54,043 nt of DNA from Dehalococcoidia bacterium (GTDB lineage Bacteria; Chloroflexota; Dehalococcoidia; UBA2979), in the NCBI GenBank assembly GCA_009692685.1, contig SHYS01000010.1:1-54043 (forward strand), given 5' to 3'. Under the pieces are notes generated by a model, which searched no databases, was not told where the DNA came from, and saw only the letters and a program-made list of their open reading frames with translations. Shown piece after piece: positions 34,180-44,400 of this stretch; the stretch's first letter is position 1; every line of letters starts with the position of its first letter. The translations under genes were made by a program, and so were the position numbers.

Positions 34180-35523
34180 GTGACATCGATACCAGCAGCG
34201 GACGAATTAGCGGCGCACGTGCAAACGCTGACGCCGTGGCTGCGCGCGACCCTCGAAGACCTCGTGCGGCAGCCGTCGATCAGCGCCGACGCAGACCCGG
34301 CACCGCTCCGCGCTACCGCCTCAGCGGTCGCGGCACTGTTCCGTGAGGCAGGTGCCACCGCCCGCTTCCTCGAGGTCCCGGACGCGCCGCCCGCGGTGCT
34401 CGCCGAAGTGGCCGGGCCTCCCGGAGCACCAACTGTGCTGCTCTACGCGCACTACGACGTTCAGCCACCCGGCGACCTCGAGGCGTGGTCCACGCCGCCA
34501 TTTGAGCCGGTAGAGCGCGCCGGACGCCTCTACGGCCGCGGCGCTTCCGACGACAAGTCCGGAGTGATCACACACCTCGGCGCGCTGCGCGCCTTCAACG
34601 GACATCCCCCGGTTCACATCAAGGTCTTCATCGAGGGCGAGGAAGAGCTGGGCTCGCCGCACCTCACCGCCTTCCTCGAAACTCATCGCGAGTCGCTCGC
34701 CGCAGACGTGATCGTGATCGCGGACCTTGAGCACATGGCCGTCGGCCAGCCCGCGCTGACCACATCGCTGCGCGGGCTCATCGACTGTTACGTCGAGGTC
34801 CGAGTCCTCGAGGCAGGCGTGCACAGCGGACAGTTCGGGGGGCCGCTGCCGGACGCCCTCAGCGCGCTCTCGAGGCTCCTCGCAACGCTGCACCACGACG
34901 ACGGCGCGCCGGCCGTCGCGGGCCTGCGATCGAGCCCTCGAGGCACCGCCGGGCCATCCGAGGCCGAGGTTCGCGCCAACTCGGGCGCCCTACCCGGGGT
35001 TCACCTCCTCGGCAAGGGACCGCTTGGGGACCGGCTCTGGCGCGCCCCCGCGATCTCGGTGCTGGCCATCGATGCGCCCGCGGTGGCGGATGCAGTTAAC
35101 CTCCTCGTCGCCTCCGCGCGCGCCAAGGTGAGCGTGCGGCTTGCGCCGGGTGACGAGCCCGCGCGGGCCATGGATGCCCTCATCGGGCACCTCGAGGCCC
35201 ACGCGCCGTGGGGTGCGCAGGTGACCGTGACCCGAGGGGCGAGCGCCTGGCCGTTCGAGGTAAACACGGCAGGCGCTGCCTGCGACGCTTTCCGCGAGGG
35301 CATGCGGACCGCCTGGGGCGTCGAAGCCCTCGAAATGGGCATGGGCGGCACCGTGCCCTTCGTCGCGGAGATCGCGCAGGCGTTCCCGCAGGCAACGGTC
35401 GTGCTCACCGGTGTGGGTGACCCGACGAGCCGGATCCACGGGCCCGATGAGAGCCAGGACCTCCGCGAACTCGAGCGCAACGTGCTCGCCGAAGCCATCG
35501 CGCTGGCGCGCCTCGGGCGATAA
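34180..35523 (+). CDS. M20 family dipeptidase
   Basis: The 447-residue cytosolic metallopeptidase has LLYAHYDVQPPGDLEAWSTP (first metal ligand), GRGASDDKSGVITHLGALRA (bridging Asp), and FIEGEEELGSPHL (catalytic Glu pair). The lid (dimerisation) domain is in the middle, VLEAGVHSGQFGGPLPDAL, and the last ligand is in RIHGPDESQDLREL. This is the carnosinase-like branch that cleaves dipeptides with two zinc or manganese ions. GTG 34180 is used; no strong Shine-Dalgarno is seen. It is divergent from the zincin pseudogene. Confidence 0.92.
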   Translation: MTSIPAADELAAHVQTLTPWLRATLEDLVRQPSISADADPAPLRATASAVAALFREAGATARFLEVPDAPPAVLAEVAGPPGAPTVLLYAHYDVQPPGDLEAWSTPPFEPVERAGRLYGRGASDDKSGVITHLGALRAFNGHPPVHIKVFIEGEEELGSPHLTAFLETHRESLAADVIVIADLEHMAVGQPALTTSLRGLIDCYVEVRVLEAGVHSGQFGGPLPDALSALSRLLATLHHDDGAPAVAGLRSSPRGTAGPSEAEVRANSGALPGVHLLGKGPLGDRLWRAPAISVLAIDAPAVADAVNLLVASARAKVSVRLAPGDEPARAMDALIGHLEAHAPWGAQVTVTRGASAWPFEVNTAGAACDAFREGMRTAWGVEALEMGMGGTVPFVAEIAQAFPQATVVLTGVGDPTSRIHGPDESQDLRELERNVLAEAIALARLGR

Positions 35524-35598
35524 CGGCGCGACGGCACCCGATCACCATCGATGACCCGGTATCGTGGAGGACAGCACCACCACGAAGGAGCCCTCGCC

Positions 35599-36015
35599 AT
35601 GCTTACGCCTGTGCAGCAGCAGTACCTACGCGACCACCGACTCGCCGCGCTCGCTACCGGCCGCAAGGACGGCTCACCGCAGCTCACATGGATCTCGTAC
35701 CAGTACGATGGCACGGACATCGTGCTGCAGACGGGCGGCACGAGCGCCAAGGCACGCAACATCCGTCGAGGTGATGCGGTCTCCCTGCTGATCCCCGATG
35801 GCGGACGCAACCTCGTCATCTACGGACCCGCAACGGTCCTCGAAGGCGGCGCGGAGCGCCGGGAGGCGATCCGCCGCGCTCGCGCGCCCATGAGCCGCGA
35901 AGTCACGTCGGACGACGCGGCGCTCGATGCCGAGCTGGACGCCGCTGGCGCGGTGGCCGTCCGGATCGTGCCGGAGCGCGGCATGGGCCGCATCGAGGAG
36001 CGACGCCGCTCGTGA
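35599..36015 (+). CDS. PPOX-class F420-dependent oxidoreductase
   Basis: This 138-residue split-barrel flavin-like protein reads LTPVQQQYLRDHRLAALATG, KDGSPQLTWISYQYDGTDIV, GGTSAKARNIRRGDAVSLLI, and GPATVLEGGAERREAIRRAR. The TxxxDGxPxxxxxxY and KxRNIxR patterns are typical of F420-binding pyridoxamine-oxidase-like reductases. Its substrate is unknown; actinobacterial relatives reduce biliverdin, quinones or aromatic xenobiotics. ATG 35599 follows GAAGGAG by 8 bp. It is another consumer of F420 alongside npdG/cofE. Confidence 0.87.
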   Translation: MLTPVQQQYLRDHRLAALATGRKDGSPQLTWISYQYDGTDIVLQTGGTSAKARNIRRGDAVSLLIPDGGRNLVIYGPATVLEGGAERREAIRRARAPMSREVTSDDAALDAELDAAGAVAVRIVPERGMGRIEERRRS

Positions 36016-36052
36016 CCACCTCGACGTCACACCGGCTGGAGGAAGCCGCTTG

Positions 36053-37996
36053 TTGACGATCTCGGACCTTGGCATGGGGTTTGGAGGCCAGACGCTCTTT
36101 CAGGGCGTGACCTGGCAGATCAACGCCAGAGGTCACTACGGGCTGGTGGGCGCAAACGGCGCGGGGAAGTCCACGCTGGCACGCATCATCTCCGGCGATC
36201 TGGCTCCCGAGCGCGGCTTGGTGGGGCGCGTCGGCGGGCTGCGCATCGGCACGCTCAGCCAGGACCACTTCCGCCTCGATAGCGAGTGCGCCATCGATGT
36301 GGTGCTGATGGGCCGTCCTGAACTCTGGCGCGCACGCGAGGAACAGCGCGCATTGCTGCAGGCGACGACCACCGACACCCGCGCCGGCGAACGCCTCGCC
36401 GAGTTGGAGTCGGAGATCGAGTTGCTCGGCGGCTACGCCGCGGACGGCGAGGCGGCGCGCCTGCTGTCAGGCCTAGGACTCCGCGAGGCGCAGCACGCGC
36501 GTCCAATGAACGAACTCTCGGGTGGCTTCCGGGTGCGCGTGCTGCTGGCGCAGTTGTTGTTCGCACAACCCGACCTGCTGCTCCTCGACGAACCGACGAA
36601 CAACCTCGACCTCGCTTCGATTCGCTGGCTCGAGGGCTACCTGCAGGGGCTCGACGGCGCGTTCGTGGTGATCTCCCACGACCGCCACTTCCTGAACCAG
36701 GTGTGCAACGCGATCGCAGACCTCGACTACCAGGAATTGCACGTCTACACCGGCAACTACGACGCCTTCGAGGCGGCGAAGGCGCTGGCTGCAACACAGC
36801 GCGACGCCGAAATCGCGCGCGCCGAACAGCATGTCGAGGAGCTGCAGGACTTCATCAACCGCTTCCGCTCCAAGCCGACGAAAGCTCGACAGGCGCAGGC
36901 ACGCAAGAAACAGGTCGAGAAGATCGAGGTACCGGACGTCAAGCGCTCCTCGCGACGCTCACCCGCCCTCGAGTTCGGCATCGTGCGGCCCTCGGGCCGC
37001 GAGGCACTGCGCATCCTCGATGTGACGAAGTGCTACGGCGCGACGACCGTCCTCGATCGCGTGTCGTTCGAGGTGGAACGTGGCGAGCGCGTCGCGATCG
37101 TGGGCCCGAACGGCATCGGCAAGTCGACGCTGCTCAAGATCATCGCCGGACGCCTCGAAGCAGATGCGGGGAAGGCCACGCTCGGCCATGAAGCGCAGCT
37201 GGGGTACTTCGCGCAGGACCACCGCGATGTCCTGAGCGGCGGCCAGACCGCGTTCGAGTGGCTCGGCGCTGCGGGCGGCACCGGCGAGCTGGCGGCCATC
37301 CGCGGCACACTCGGCCGCGTCCTCCTCGGCGGGGACGACTCCAACAAGCACGTCGACGACCTGAGCGGGGGCGAGGCGACGCGACTGGTCCTCGGCGCCC
37401 TCATGCTGCGCAAGCCCAACCTGCTGGTGCTGGACGAGCCCACGAACCACCTGGACCTCGAGGGGCGCGAGGCGCTGATGCAGGCGCTGCGTCGCTACTC
37501 AGGAACGCTGCTGCTCGTCAGCCACGACCGCCACTTCGTCTCCGAGGTGGGGACCCGCATCATCGCGATCACGCCGGAAGGGATCGAGGACTTCCGCGGG
37601 ACGTACGAGGAGTACCTGCGCAAACAGGGCGAGGACTTCCTGACCGCGCCCGGACGTGGCGCGAAACCCGCCCGCCTCGCGCGCTACGGGAACCAGCGCA
37701 CGGCGATCATCGAGGCCACACCGGCCCCGAACTACGGCGAGCGCAAGGGCCGGCGTGCACAGCTCGCGAAGTTGCAGCGCGACGTGGCGCGCCTGGAAGG
37801 CGAGGTCGCAGCCCTCGAGGCCGCGCTGGCAGCCACCGATGTCACGTTCGCCGACCCCGCGTACTACCAGCGAACACCACGAGAGCAACTCGAGGCCGAC
37901 GTGCAGCGCCAGCGGGACACCAAGGCCCGACTGACGTCCACCCTTGAGGAGTGGACGCATGCGACCTCCGAGCTGGAGTCGCTCACCGGGGATTAA
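36053..37996 (+). CDS. ABC-F family ATPase
   Basis: The 647-residue protein has two ABC domains and no membrane segments. Domain 1 has GANGAGKST, LSGGFRVRVLLAQLLF and LLLDEPTNNLD; a charged linker KPTKARQAQARKKQVEKIE follows. Domain 2 has GPNGIGKST, LSGGEATRLVLGALML and LVLDEPTNHLD. A C-terminal coiled coil (RAQLAKLQRDVARLEGEVAA) resembles Uup/EttA-like tails. ABC-F proteins act on ribosomes, relieving stalling or protecting against antibiotics. TTG 36053 sits 7 bp after GGAGGAAG; TTG 36050 is an alternative. No antibiotic-resistance signature can be asserted. Confidence 0.9.
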   Translation: MTISDLGMGFGGQTLFQGVTWQINARGHYGLVGANGAGKSTLARIISGDLAPERGLVGRVGGLRIGTLSQDHFRLDSECAIDVVLMGRPELWRAREEQRALLQATTTDTRAGERLAELESEIELLGGYAADGEAARLLSGLGLREAQHARPMNELSGGFRVRVLLAQLLFAQPDLLLLDEPTNNLDLASIRWLEGYLQGLDGAFVVISHDRHFLNQVCNAIADLDYQELHVYTGNYDAFEAAKALAATQRDAEIARAEQHVEELQDFINRFRSKPTKARQAQARKKQVEKIEVPDVKRSSRRSPALEFGIVRPSGREALRILDVTKCYGATTVLDRVSFEVERGERVAIVGPNGIGKSTLLKIIAGRLEADAGKATLGHEAQLGYFAQDHRDVLSGGQTAFEWLGAAGGTGELAAIRGTLGRVLLGGDDSNKHVDDLSGGEATRLVLGALMLRKPNLLVLDEPTNHLDLEGREALMQALRRYSGTLLLVSHDRHFVSEVGTRIIAITPEGIEDFRGTYEEYLRKQGEDFLTAPGRGAKPARLARYGNQRTAIIEATPAPNYGERKGRRAQLAKLQRDVARLEGEVAALEAALAATDVTFADPAYYQRTPREQLEADVQRQRDTKARLTSTLEEWTHATSELESLTGD

Positions 37997-38090
37997 CCGG
38001 GGCCCATACACGCCCCCTCGACGCCGCGCGGCGCGCGTACACTTCGCGCGTAGTCACACCGCGGGATCGTCGCAGGTCGCGGAGCGTCCG

Positions 38091-38627
38091 ATGGGCAGTC
38101 CACTCGCCGAACAACTATCGAGACTGTTGGAAAGCACGCTGGACGGCACGGTGCGCGCCATCGAGGATCTGAACCTCGAGGAGTTGCACACGCTGCCGTT
38201 CCCCACGTCGAGCAACATCGGCACGCAGGCGTGGCACATCTTCCGAACGACCGACAACCTCATCCACTTCGCATTCTACAGGGACCCCACGGTCTGGCTG
38301 AACATGAATCTCCACGAAGCCTGGGGCATGCCAAAGAACGAGCAGGGCACCGGGATGCCGCTCGACGACGCGCAGCACATGCGCTTCCCCTCGGTAGCGG
38401 CGCTGGCCGACTACGGCCGTGCCGTGCGTGAGGCGGTCGTACCGCGCGTGGAGGCGATGAATGACGAGTTCCTGCTCGGAACCACGCCCGCGCGAGTGAT
38501 GGGCTAGGTCATGGAGCGGCGACGTTCGGACACCATCGGCGGGGTGATCGTGACGCACCTCAATCAGCACCTGGGGCAGATCCTGATCCTGCGCCAGCTC
38601 CTCGGGAAGTCCGGCGAGGGGATCTGA
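38091..38627 (+). pseudogene. DinB-family protein split by an in-frame TAG
   Basis: From ATG 38091 the frame gives 138 residues of a DinB-like bundle (LNLEELHTLPFPTSSNIGTQ, WHIFRTTDNLIHFAFY), then TAG at 38505-38507 after ARVMG. The same frame continues with ERRRSDTIGGVIVTHLNQHLGQILILRQLLG to a TGA at 38625. The C-terminal helix carries the HxxxH pair required for metal binding in this family, so the truncated product would lack a key ligand. It may be a recent nonsense mutation; a tryptophan or glutamine codon one step away would repair it. Confidence 0.75.
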
Positions 38628-38629
38628 CG

Positions 38630-38951
38630 ATGACCATCGAACGGCTGAACCCAGAGGGCCTATCGACGCCGGCGGCATACAGCCATGTGGTGTGCGCCCG
38701 AGGTGGCTCGACGATCTATCTCGTCGGCCAGACGCCCATCGATGCAGCGGGCAACGTGGTTGGCGAGGGCGACTTCGCGGCGCAGGCGCGGCAGGTATTC
38801 GCGAACATCCGCGCTGCGCGAAGCGCTAGGGGCGGCGAGTGCCGAGACGTTCGGCGACATCAAGCCGGCGAGCACGCTGCTGGGCGTGCAGGCACTGGCG
38901 AACCCGGCCTATCTCATCGAGATCGATGGCATCGCCGTCGTGCCGGACTAG
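38630..38951 (+). pseudogene. RidA/YjgF-family remnant
   Basis: ATG 38630 starts ERLNPEGLSTPAAYSHVVCA, GSTIYLVGQTPIDAAGNVVG, and FAAQARQVFANIRA, the first half of a RidA imine deaminase. A frameshift near 38818 follows, then ALREALGAASAE joins directly to TFGDIKPASTLLGVQALANP and YLIEIDGIAVV. About 25 residues between these blocks (the strand before the catalytic arginine region) are missing, and the expected arginine in KPAR is Ser. So a deletion plus frameshift have inactivated it. It is 2 bp after the DinB pseudogene. Confidence 0.75.
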
Positions 38952-39060
38952 TTCCAGGACGCACGCCTCAGAGCTAGCGCGGGCTTCTGAGGGAGAAGCG
39001 CTCTCCGCCTTTGACTCCGGCCAGCTCGTAAATCTGACGCACGGTCAGATCCTCGTCGTC

Positions 39061-39276
39061 TCAGGCTTCTGCCAGCCGGCGTATCGAGCCCATGTCACCA
39101 CGGCTGATGTCGGCGACGGGCGTGCCGTTGAGGGCGTTGAACCAGCGTCCGAGGGCGGCTCGTGAACGCGCGAGGATGCCCGCGTTGGCGGCGCGTTCGG
39201 CCTCGGCCTCACGCGCAGCGCAGGCCTCGCAATGCGGAACGGCGCCGCTACCGTGGGTTTCGAGGGCGTGGGCCAT
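39061..39276 (-). CDS. Small protein with CxxC motif, function unknown
   Basis: ATG 39276 has AGGTGA upstream. The 71-residue product contains PHCEACAAREAEAERAANAG, a charged helix, then RAALGRWFNALNGTPVADIS and a C-terminal helix. The HCxxC cluster could bind zinc. I do not recognise the family; the coding bias and Shine-Dalgarno support it modestly. It faces the RidA remnant convergently across a 110-bp gap in which I see nothing. Confidence 0.5.
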   Translation of the reverse strand: MAHALETHGSGAVPHCEACAAREAEAERAANAGILARSRAALGRWFNALNGTPVADISRGDMGSIRRLAEA

Positions 39277-39440
39277 CGCTCACCTCGGTCCAGCACGGGT
39301 TCAACACGAGTTCAAGCACACTATAGATGAGGCTGCGCCTCGGGCGGTCCACAGGCGCCACATCGAGGGACCCGGGACCGCGCGGAGCGCGATGCGGGCT
39401 ATACTGCGTCCGCTTCAGGAGTCGCAGCGGAGGTTCACAC

Positions 39441-40115
39441 GTGCCCGTACTGAACGCAAACGGCGTCGACCAGTGCTACGAGCTCACCGGTGATGGTGAC
39501 ACCACCATCGTCTGGATTCACGGCATCGGCGGGAAACACGACACCTGGGCCGACATCACCCCGAACGTGCCCGGCTTCCGCCACCTCGCCTACTGCGTCC
39601 GCGGACACGGGGACTCCGGGAAGCCCGCCGGGCCGTACAACCTTGAGCTCTGGGCACGTGACGGCGCCGCGCTGCTGGACGGCCTCGGCATCGAGCGCGC
39701 GATCATCACGGGCCACTCGATGGGCGGTGCGATCGCCCAGCGCATCGCCATCGATTTCCCGCAGAAGACGAAGGCGTTGTTCCTGCTCGCGACCTCGAGC
39801 CGCGTGGGAGCGGTGGCCGAGGCGAGCTGGATGAAGCGCGCCGACGAGCTGGAAGGCGAGAATCCAGCGCTCGCCGCCTCGAACCGGGCCGTCGCGAAGT
39901 ACAACATGGACGAGGATCTGAAGAGCATCCAGGCGCCCACGCTGATCGTGGTGGGCGACAAGGACACGACGACGCCCGCCGGCGGCTCCGTCATCATCTC
40001 GCGCTGCATCGAGGGCGCCGACCTCGAGATCTACCCGGGGATCGGCCACATGCCGCTGCGCGAGGAGCCAAAATCGATGCAGCGGCTAAACGCCTGGCTA
40101 GATTCGTTCCGCTAG
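39441..40115 (+). CDS. Alpha/beta hydrolase with short lid
   Basis: The 224-residue enzyme has oxyanion motif WIHGIGGKHDTW, nucleophile elbow GHSMGGAIAQRIA, acid VGDKDTTTPAGG and histidine GIGHMPLREEP. The lid between the elbow and the acid is shortened by about 40 residues relative to typical 260-270-residue members, which may expose the active site. GTG 39441 follows GCGGAGG by 7 bp, and TATACT (39400-39405) is a possible -10 box. Related to the hydrolase at 45556 but clearly distinct; substrate unknown. Confidence 0.87.
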   Translation: MPVLNANGVDQCYELTGDGDTTIVWIHGIGGKHDTWADITPNVPGFRHLAYCVRGHGDSGKPAGPYNLELWARDGAALLDGLGIERAIITGHSMGGAIAQRIAIDFPQKTKALFLLATSSRVGAVAEASWMKRADELEGENPALAASNRAVAKYNMDEDLKSIQAPTLIVVGDKDTTTPAGGSVIISRCIEGADLEIYPGIGHMPLREEPKSMQRLNAWLDSFR

Positions 40116-40154
40116 CCGGGCAGCGGAGGGGGTCGACTGGCGTAGGATCGAGCT

Positions 40155-41387
40155 ATGACTCGAATCCTGCTGCTCATCCCCACGACCTCGTACCGCGCCG
40201 AGGACTTCCTCGACGCCGCGCGAGACTTCGGTGTGGATGTGGTGGTGGGCTCAGACCAGCGCCACGTCCTCGAACACATCGCGCCGGGCCGCTCGCTGTG
40301 GGTGAACATGCAGGACCCCGAGCAGGGCGCCCTCGAAGCCGAGGCGTTCGCGCGCGAGTACCCCTTCGACGCGGTGGTGCCCGTTGACGACGTGGGAACG
40401 CTCCTTGCGGCCCGCGCGGCGGCGCGCCTCGGTCTGCCACACAACCCGTTCGAGGCTGTCGAGGCGACCCGTGACAAATCGCTGTTGCGCCAGCGACTCG
40501 AGGCGGGCGGCCTGCCGTCGCCGCCGTACTTGGTGTTGCCGCTCGACTCCGACCCAGCCGAGGGCGCCTCGCGCGCGCCGTACCCGTGCGTGCTCAAGCC
40601 CCTCGGGCTGGCAGCAAGCCGTGGTGTCATCCGCGCCAACAACGAGGCCGAGTTCGCGGCCGCCTTCGAGCGCATCCGCCGGCTCCTCACGGACCCCGCG
40701 GTCGCGGCCGACTGCGGCCCAACTGCCGATCGCCTGCTCGTCGAAGGCTTCGTCGCGGGCGTCGAGGTCGCCGTCGAGGGCTTACTGACCGACGGTCGCC
40801 TGATCACGCTGGCGATCTTCGACAAGCCGGACCCACTCGACGGGCCGTATTTCGAGGAGACGATCTACGTGACGCCCTCGAGACTCAGCGAGGCGCAGCA
40901 GCAGTCCGTCATTGAGGCGACCGCGCGCTCAGCGCAGGCGCTGGGCCTCGTCGATGGTCCGATCCATGCCGAGCTTCGTGTGAACGAGGACGGGGCCTGG
41001 CCCATCGACGTGGCGGCGCGCTCGATTGGTGGCCTGTGTGCGCGCACCCTCTCCTTCGGCACCGGCATGTCGCTCGAGGAGATCATCCTCCGCCACGCCA
41101 CGCGCTCATCAGTCCCAACCTTCGACCGCGAGTCGACGGCCGCCGGGGTGATGATGCTGCCGATCCCCGCCGCCGGCACGCTGCGCAAGATCGAGGGCAT
41201 CGAGCAGGCTGAGGCCGTCACGGGTATCGAGTCGGTGACGATGTCGATGCGTCTTGGAGATCGAGTGGTGCCGTTGCCAGAAGGCGGCGACTACCTGGGA
41301 TTCATGTTCGCTCGCGCGGACACACCTGCGGAGGTCGAGCAGGCGCTGCGCGACGCGCACGCGCTGCTGCACTTCACCATCGAGTAG
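40155..41387 (+). CDS. ATP-grasp ligase of unknown substrate
   Basis: The 410-residue protein has an N-terminal preATP-grasp domain (RILLLIPTTSYRAEDFLDAA), then EATRDKSLLRQRLEAGGLPS, YPCVLKPLGLAASRGVIRA, and LLVEGFVAGVEVAVEGLL for nucleotide binding. Metal and catalytic residues are in IHAELRVNEDGAWPIDVAAR. It has the layout of BacD/carnosine-synthase-like or PurK/PurT-like carboxylate-amine ligases that form an amide via acyl phosphate. A short C-terminal domain (TPAEVEQALRDAHALLHF) is PurT-like. No biosynthetic partner is adjacent. Confidence 0.87.
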   Translation: MTRILLLIPTTSYRAEDFLDAARDFGVDVVVGSDQRHVLEHIAPGRSLWVNMQDPEQGALEAEAFAREYPFDAVVPVDDVGTLLAARAAARLGLPHNPFEAVEATRDKSLLRQRLEAGGLPSPPYLVLPLDSDPAEGASRAPYPCVLKPLGLAASRGVIRANNEAEFAAAFERIRRLLTDPAVAADCGPTADRLLVEGFVAGVEVAVEGLLTDGRLITLAIFDKPDPLDGPYFEETIYVTPSRLSEAQQQSVIEATARSAQALGLVDGPIHAELRVNEDGAWPIDVAARSIGGLCARTLSFGTGMSLEEIILRHATRSSVPTFDRESTAAGVMMLPIPAAGTLRKIEGIEQAEAVTGIESVTMSMRLGDRVVPLPEGGDYLGFMFARADTPAEVEQALRDAHALLHFTIE

Positions 41388-41416
41388 TCCTCCCATCGCG
41401 TAGTCCAGCACTCGCA

Positions 41417-44400
41417 TCAGTCCTGCGGAGTCTCCGACGCCCGATCGAGCGGTAGTCTCCACCACCGTGCCACCGAACTGCGCGCGCCGTCCCACCAGTC
41501 ACGCTGGAACAGCAGCAGAACGCCGAGCCCGAGCAGCGTGATCCCGGCGATACCAAGCGTGACCCAGAACGGCAGCTCGCGGCCTGTGTCGATGAGCCAC
41601 CGTATGCCCACCCCGAAGATCGAGAGCACGCCTCCGACACTCAGCCAGCGCTCGTAGAGCAGGAGGCCGACACCGAGCATCACCGCACCCTCGATGAGCA
41701 ACGCGAATCCCCAGCGTGCGCCGCCGGGATCGAAGGATTGCTCGTCCTTCCGCAGGACGAGCACGAGCACCCCCGCGGCCAGCACCGCCTCGTGCGCGTA
41801 CATGTTGTCGAGGAAAGCCATGGGCCGCAGCCCGCCCAGCAGCCCGATGGCAAAGAGGTAAACGGCGGTCGGGAGCGTGTAGGCCTGCACGTTCACCGGC
41901 TGCGACATGGCGATCGCCATCAACGCGCCGAGCATCGCGACGGCGCTGGCGGCCACGAGCAGGGCCGTCGACCGCGCCAGTGCCACTTCGAACCCTGTCT
42001 GCATCGCGCTCAAGAAGACCAGTCCAACGAGGACTCGATACTCCGCACTTTCCACCACCGAGGCAGTCAGCGTGTCAGCGGGCAGTGCGGCCATGCCAAC
42101 CAGCAACCCGGTCGCCGCGTAGCCCCACGCCCAGAGCTCAGCAGTCCCTCGAACCGCTCGACGACGCGCACGATCGAGAAGCACCACGGTCGCCACCACC
42201 TCGTAAGCGAGGGGCAGCCAGAGACGATCGAGGTCGAGGATGGGCCAGGTCATGGCAATCGCGATGCCGGCGAGGAGGCCAGCCGGCAGGGTCACCGAGG
42301 CGAGGCGAGTCCGCCGCGCCGGCCCACACGAGCGCCGTCAGGGTGCGGTACTCCGGCCTGTCGTAGACGCCGGAGTCATCGACCACCCTCCGACAGCCAG
42401 CAGGGCAACGATGCTGGCACCGCCCACGGAGACCGCCAAGGGGATAATGGCGGCGAGGAGCCGGTCGCCCTCAGCGTTTGTCTCGGGCCGGTAGTTGCGC
42501 CAGCGCTGAGTGTCGAAGAGGAGCGCTACCGCGATCGCCTCGTAGGTCAGCGCGATGGTCCACGCAGGCCAGTCAAAAGACGGCCACGCCATCGCCAGCG
42601 CGACGCCGGCAACGATGCTGCCGGGAACTGAGACCACCGGAAGGCGCAGTCGGGCCGCCTCGTAGAAACACTGCAGCGCTACCGTCGCGACCAGCACCGT
42701 CAGCGTGCGGTACTCGGGTGTGTCGTAGACACGGAGCAAACCCGAGCGCTGATCGAGCCCGTCGAGGGCGACCGCGAACGCCACCATGAACATACCCAGC
42801 GGTAACGCGAGGACCGCAAGGGGCGCCCACGGACGGTCACCGGTCAGCCCTTGGTAGCTGCGCCAGCGGGCGGTGCCGACGAGCAGAGCGCTGCCGATCA
42901 CCTCGTACGTCAGCGCGAGGCTCCAGGCGGGCCAACCTCGAGCATCACACCCGGCGAGCAGCGCGCCCGCGCCAAACGCAGCAGCAAGAACAGACAGTGG
43001 CCAGCTGCGAGCGACCACGGCGCAGGCGAGTAGCTCAGTAACGGCAACGCCGAGGATGATCGCGTCGTAGCCGTGGTAACGCTCCCACGGCTGTACCGCC
43101 AGCCCAAGAGCCACCAGGAACGGTGGGGGCAGACACGCCACTGCCACCGAAGCGGAACGAGGCCACCTCGAAAGCGCAAGTGCCAGCAAGGCGGCCACCG
43201 CGCTCGCAACCACGAGGTACGACTAGGCCGTATCGGGGCGTGCGATCCCGAGCGCCCGGTTACCGTAGTCGACTGCACCGAGGCCAAGCCCGTAGCTCAC
43301 CCACGCGAATGCCACGCGCTCTTCAAGCGGCGTTCGCTTCTCGCTGACCGGTACCTGCATCCAGACGGCGAGGGGAAACTCTCGATCGAGGTAGGCGACC
43401 GCCGCAACGACCGCGGCCGCGAGGCTCAGGAGTGCGACGCCGTGCGCGGGGCTCCTCGAACCCGGACCCCACGACCGCCGGAGTCGCGCCCCAGACGGCC
43501 GCGAACAACCACCCGAAGCGCGCCAGTTCTGTACTCCGAGGCGCCCAGTACCTTCGGCTGGCCAGCGTGACCGCGCCCAGCGGCGGGGGCGGATACCACA
43601 ACCACTCGGCGTTGAGACCGGCGGCCCACATCGAGGCGATGAGCAGGCCTGTGGCACTAGAGGCGGCGGCTGGCAGGAGAGCCGGCCACCTCGTGGAGCG
43701 ACCGACGACGACCAGGCCTGTGGTCAGGAGGAGATACGTCGCCGGCAGCTGCGCCGGGACATCGTCAGAGAATGCCGCCACGACATGAGCACCGAGGAGC
43801 GACAGTCCCGCCACGCCCGCAGCAGAGGCGAGAAATCCGCGCCGGAAGGCGGGCGCACGCGTGGCGCCGACGGCGACGAGCAATGCAAGGAGCATGCGCC
43901 ACGCGGGCAGGCAGTCCGCTGCAACATCGAGGACAGCAAACAACGCCTCCCAGGCGTTGACGGCCGCAAACCCGGCAAGGAAGCGATACCCATGCCCGTG
44001 CCCGCCCAGGTACAGCGCCCCGTAAAGCACCATCGACGTGCTGGACCCAAGCAGCCACACCCATTCCTGCGGTATGCCCTCGGCACGCAGCAGCTCTGTA
44101 TACGCCAGCACGAAATTCAGCGGCACCAGCAGCGCCCCCAGCGCGAGGAAGACCGGACCTGCCTCGCGGACGCGCTCCCAGCGACGAAGCAGCAGGCCGC
44201 TGACGACAAACAGCAACGTGTACGCGGCGAGGAGGAACGCGCAGGGCGGGCGGCACGAGCGCACCTCGATAGTCCGTGAACAGGATCGCCGCGACCACGA
44301 GGAGGAAGGCGCCGAGGTAGAGCAACAGGTCGGCCTGCCGCTGAGCGACCCAGGCCGCAAGGTCGATGCTCGGCGGACGGACTGGATGGGGCGTCGTGCC

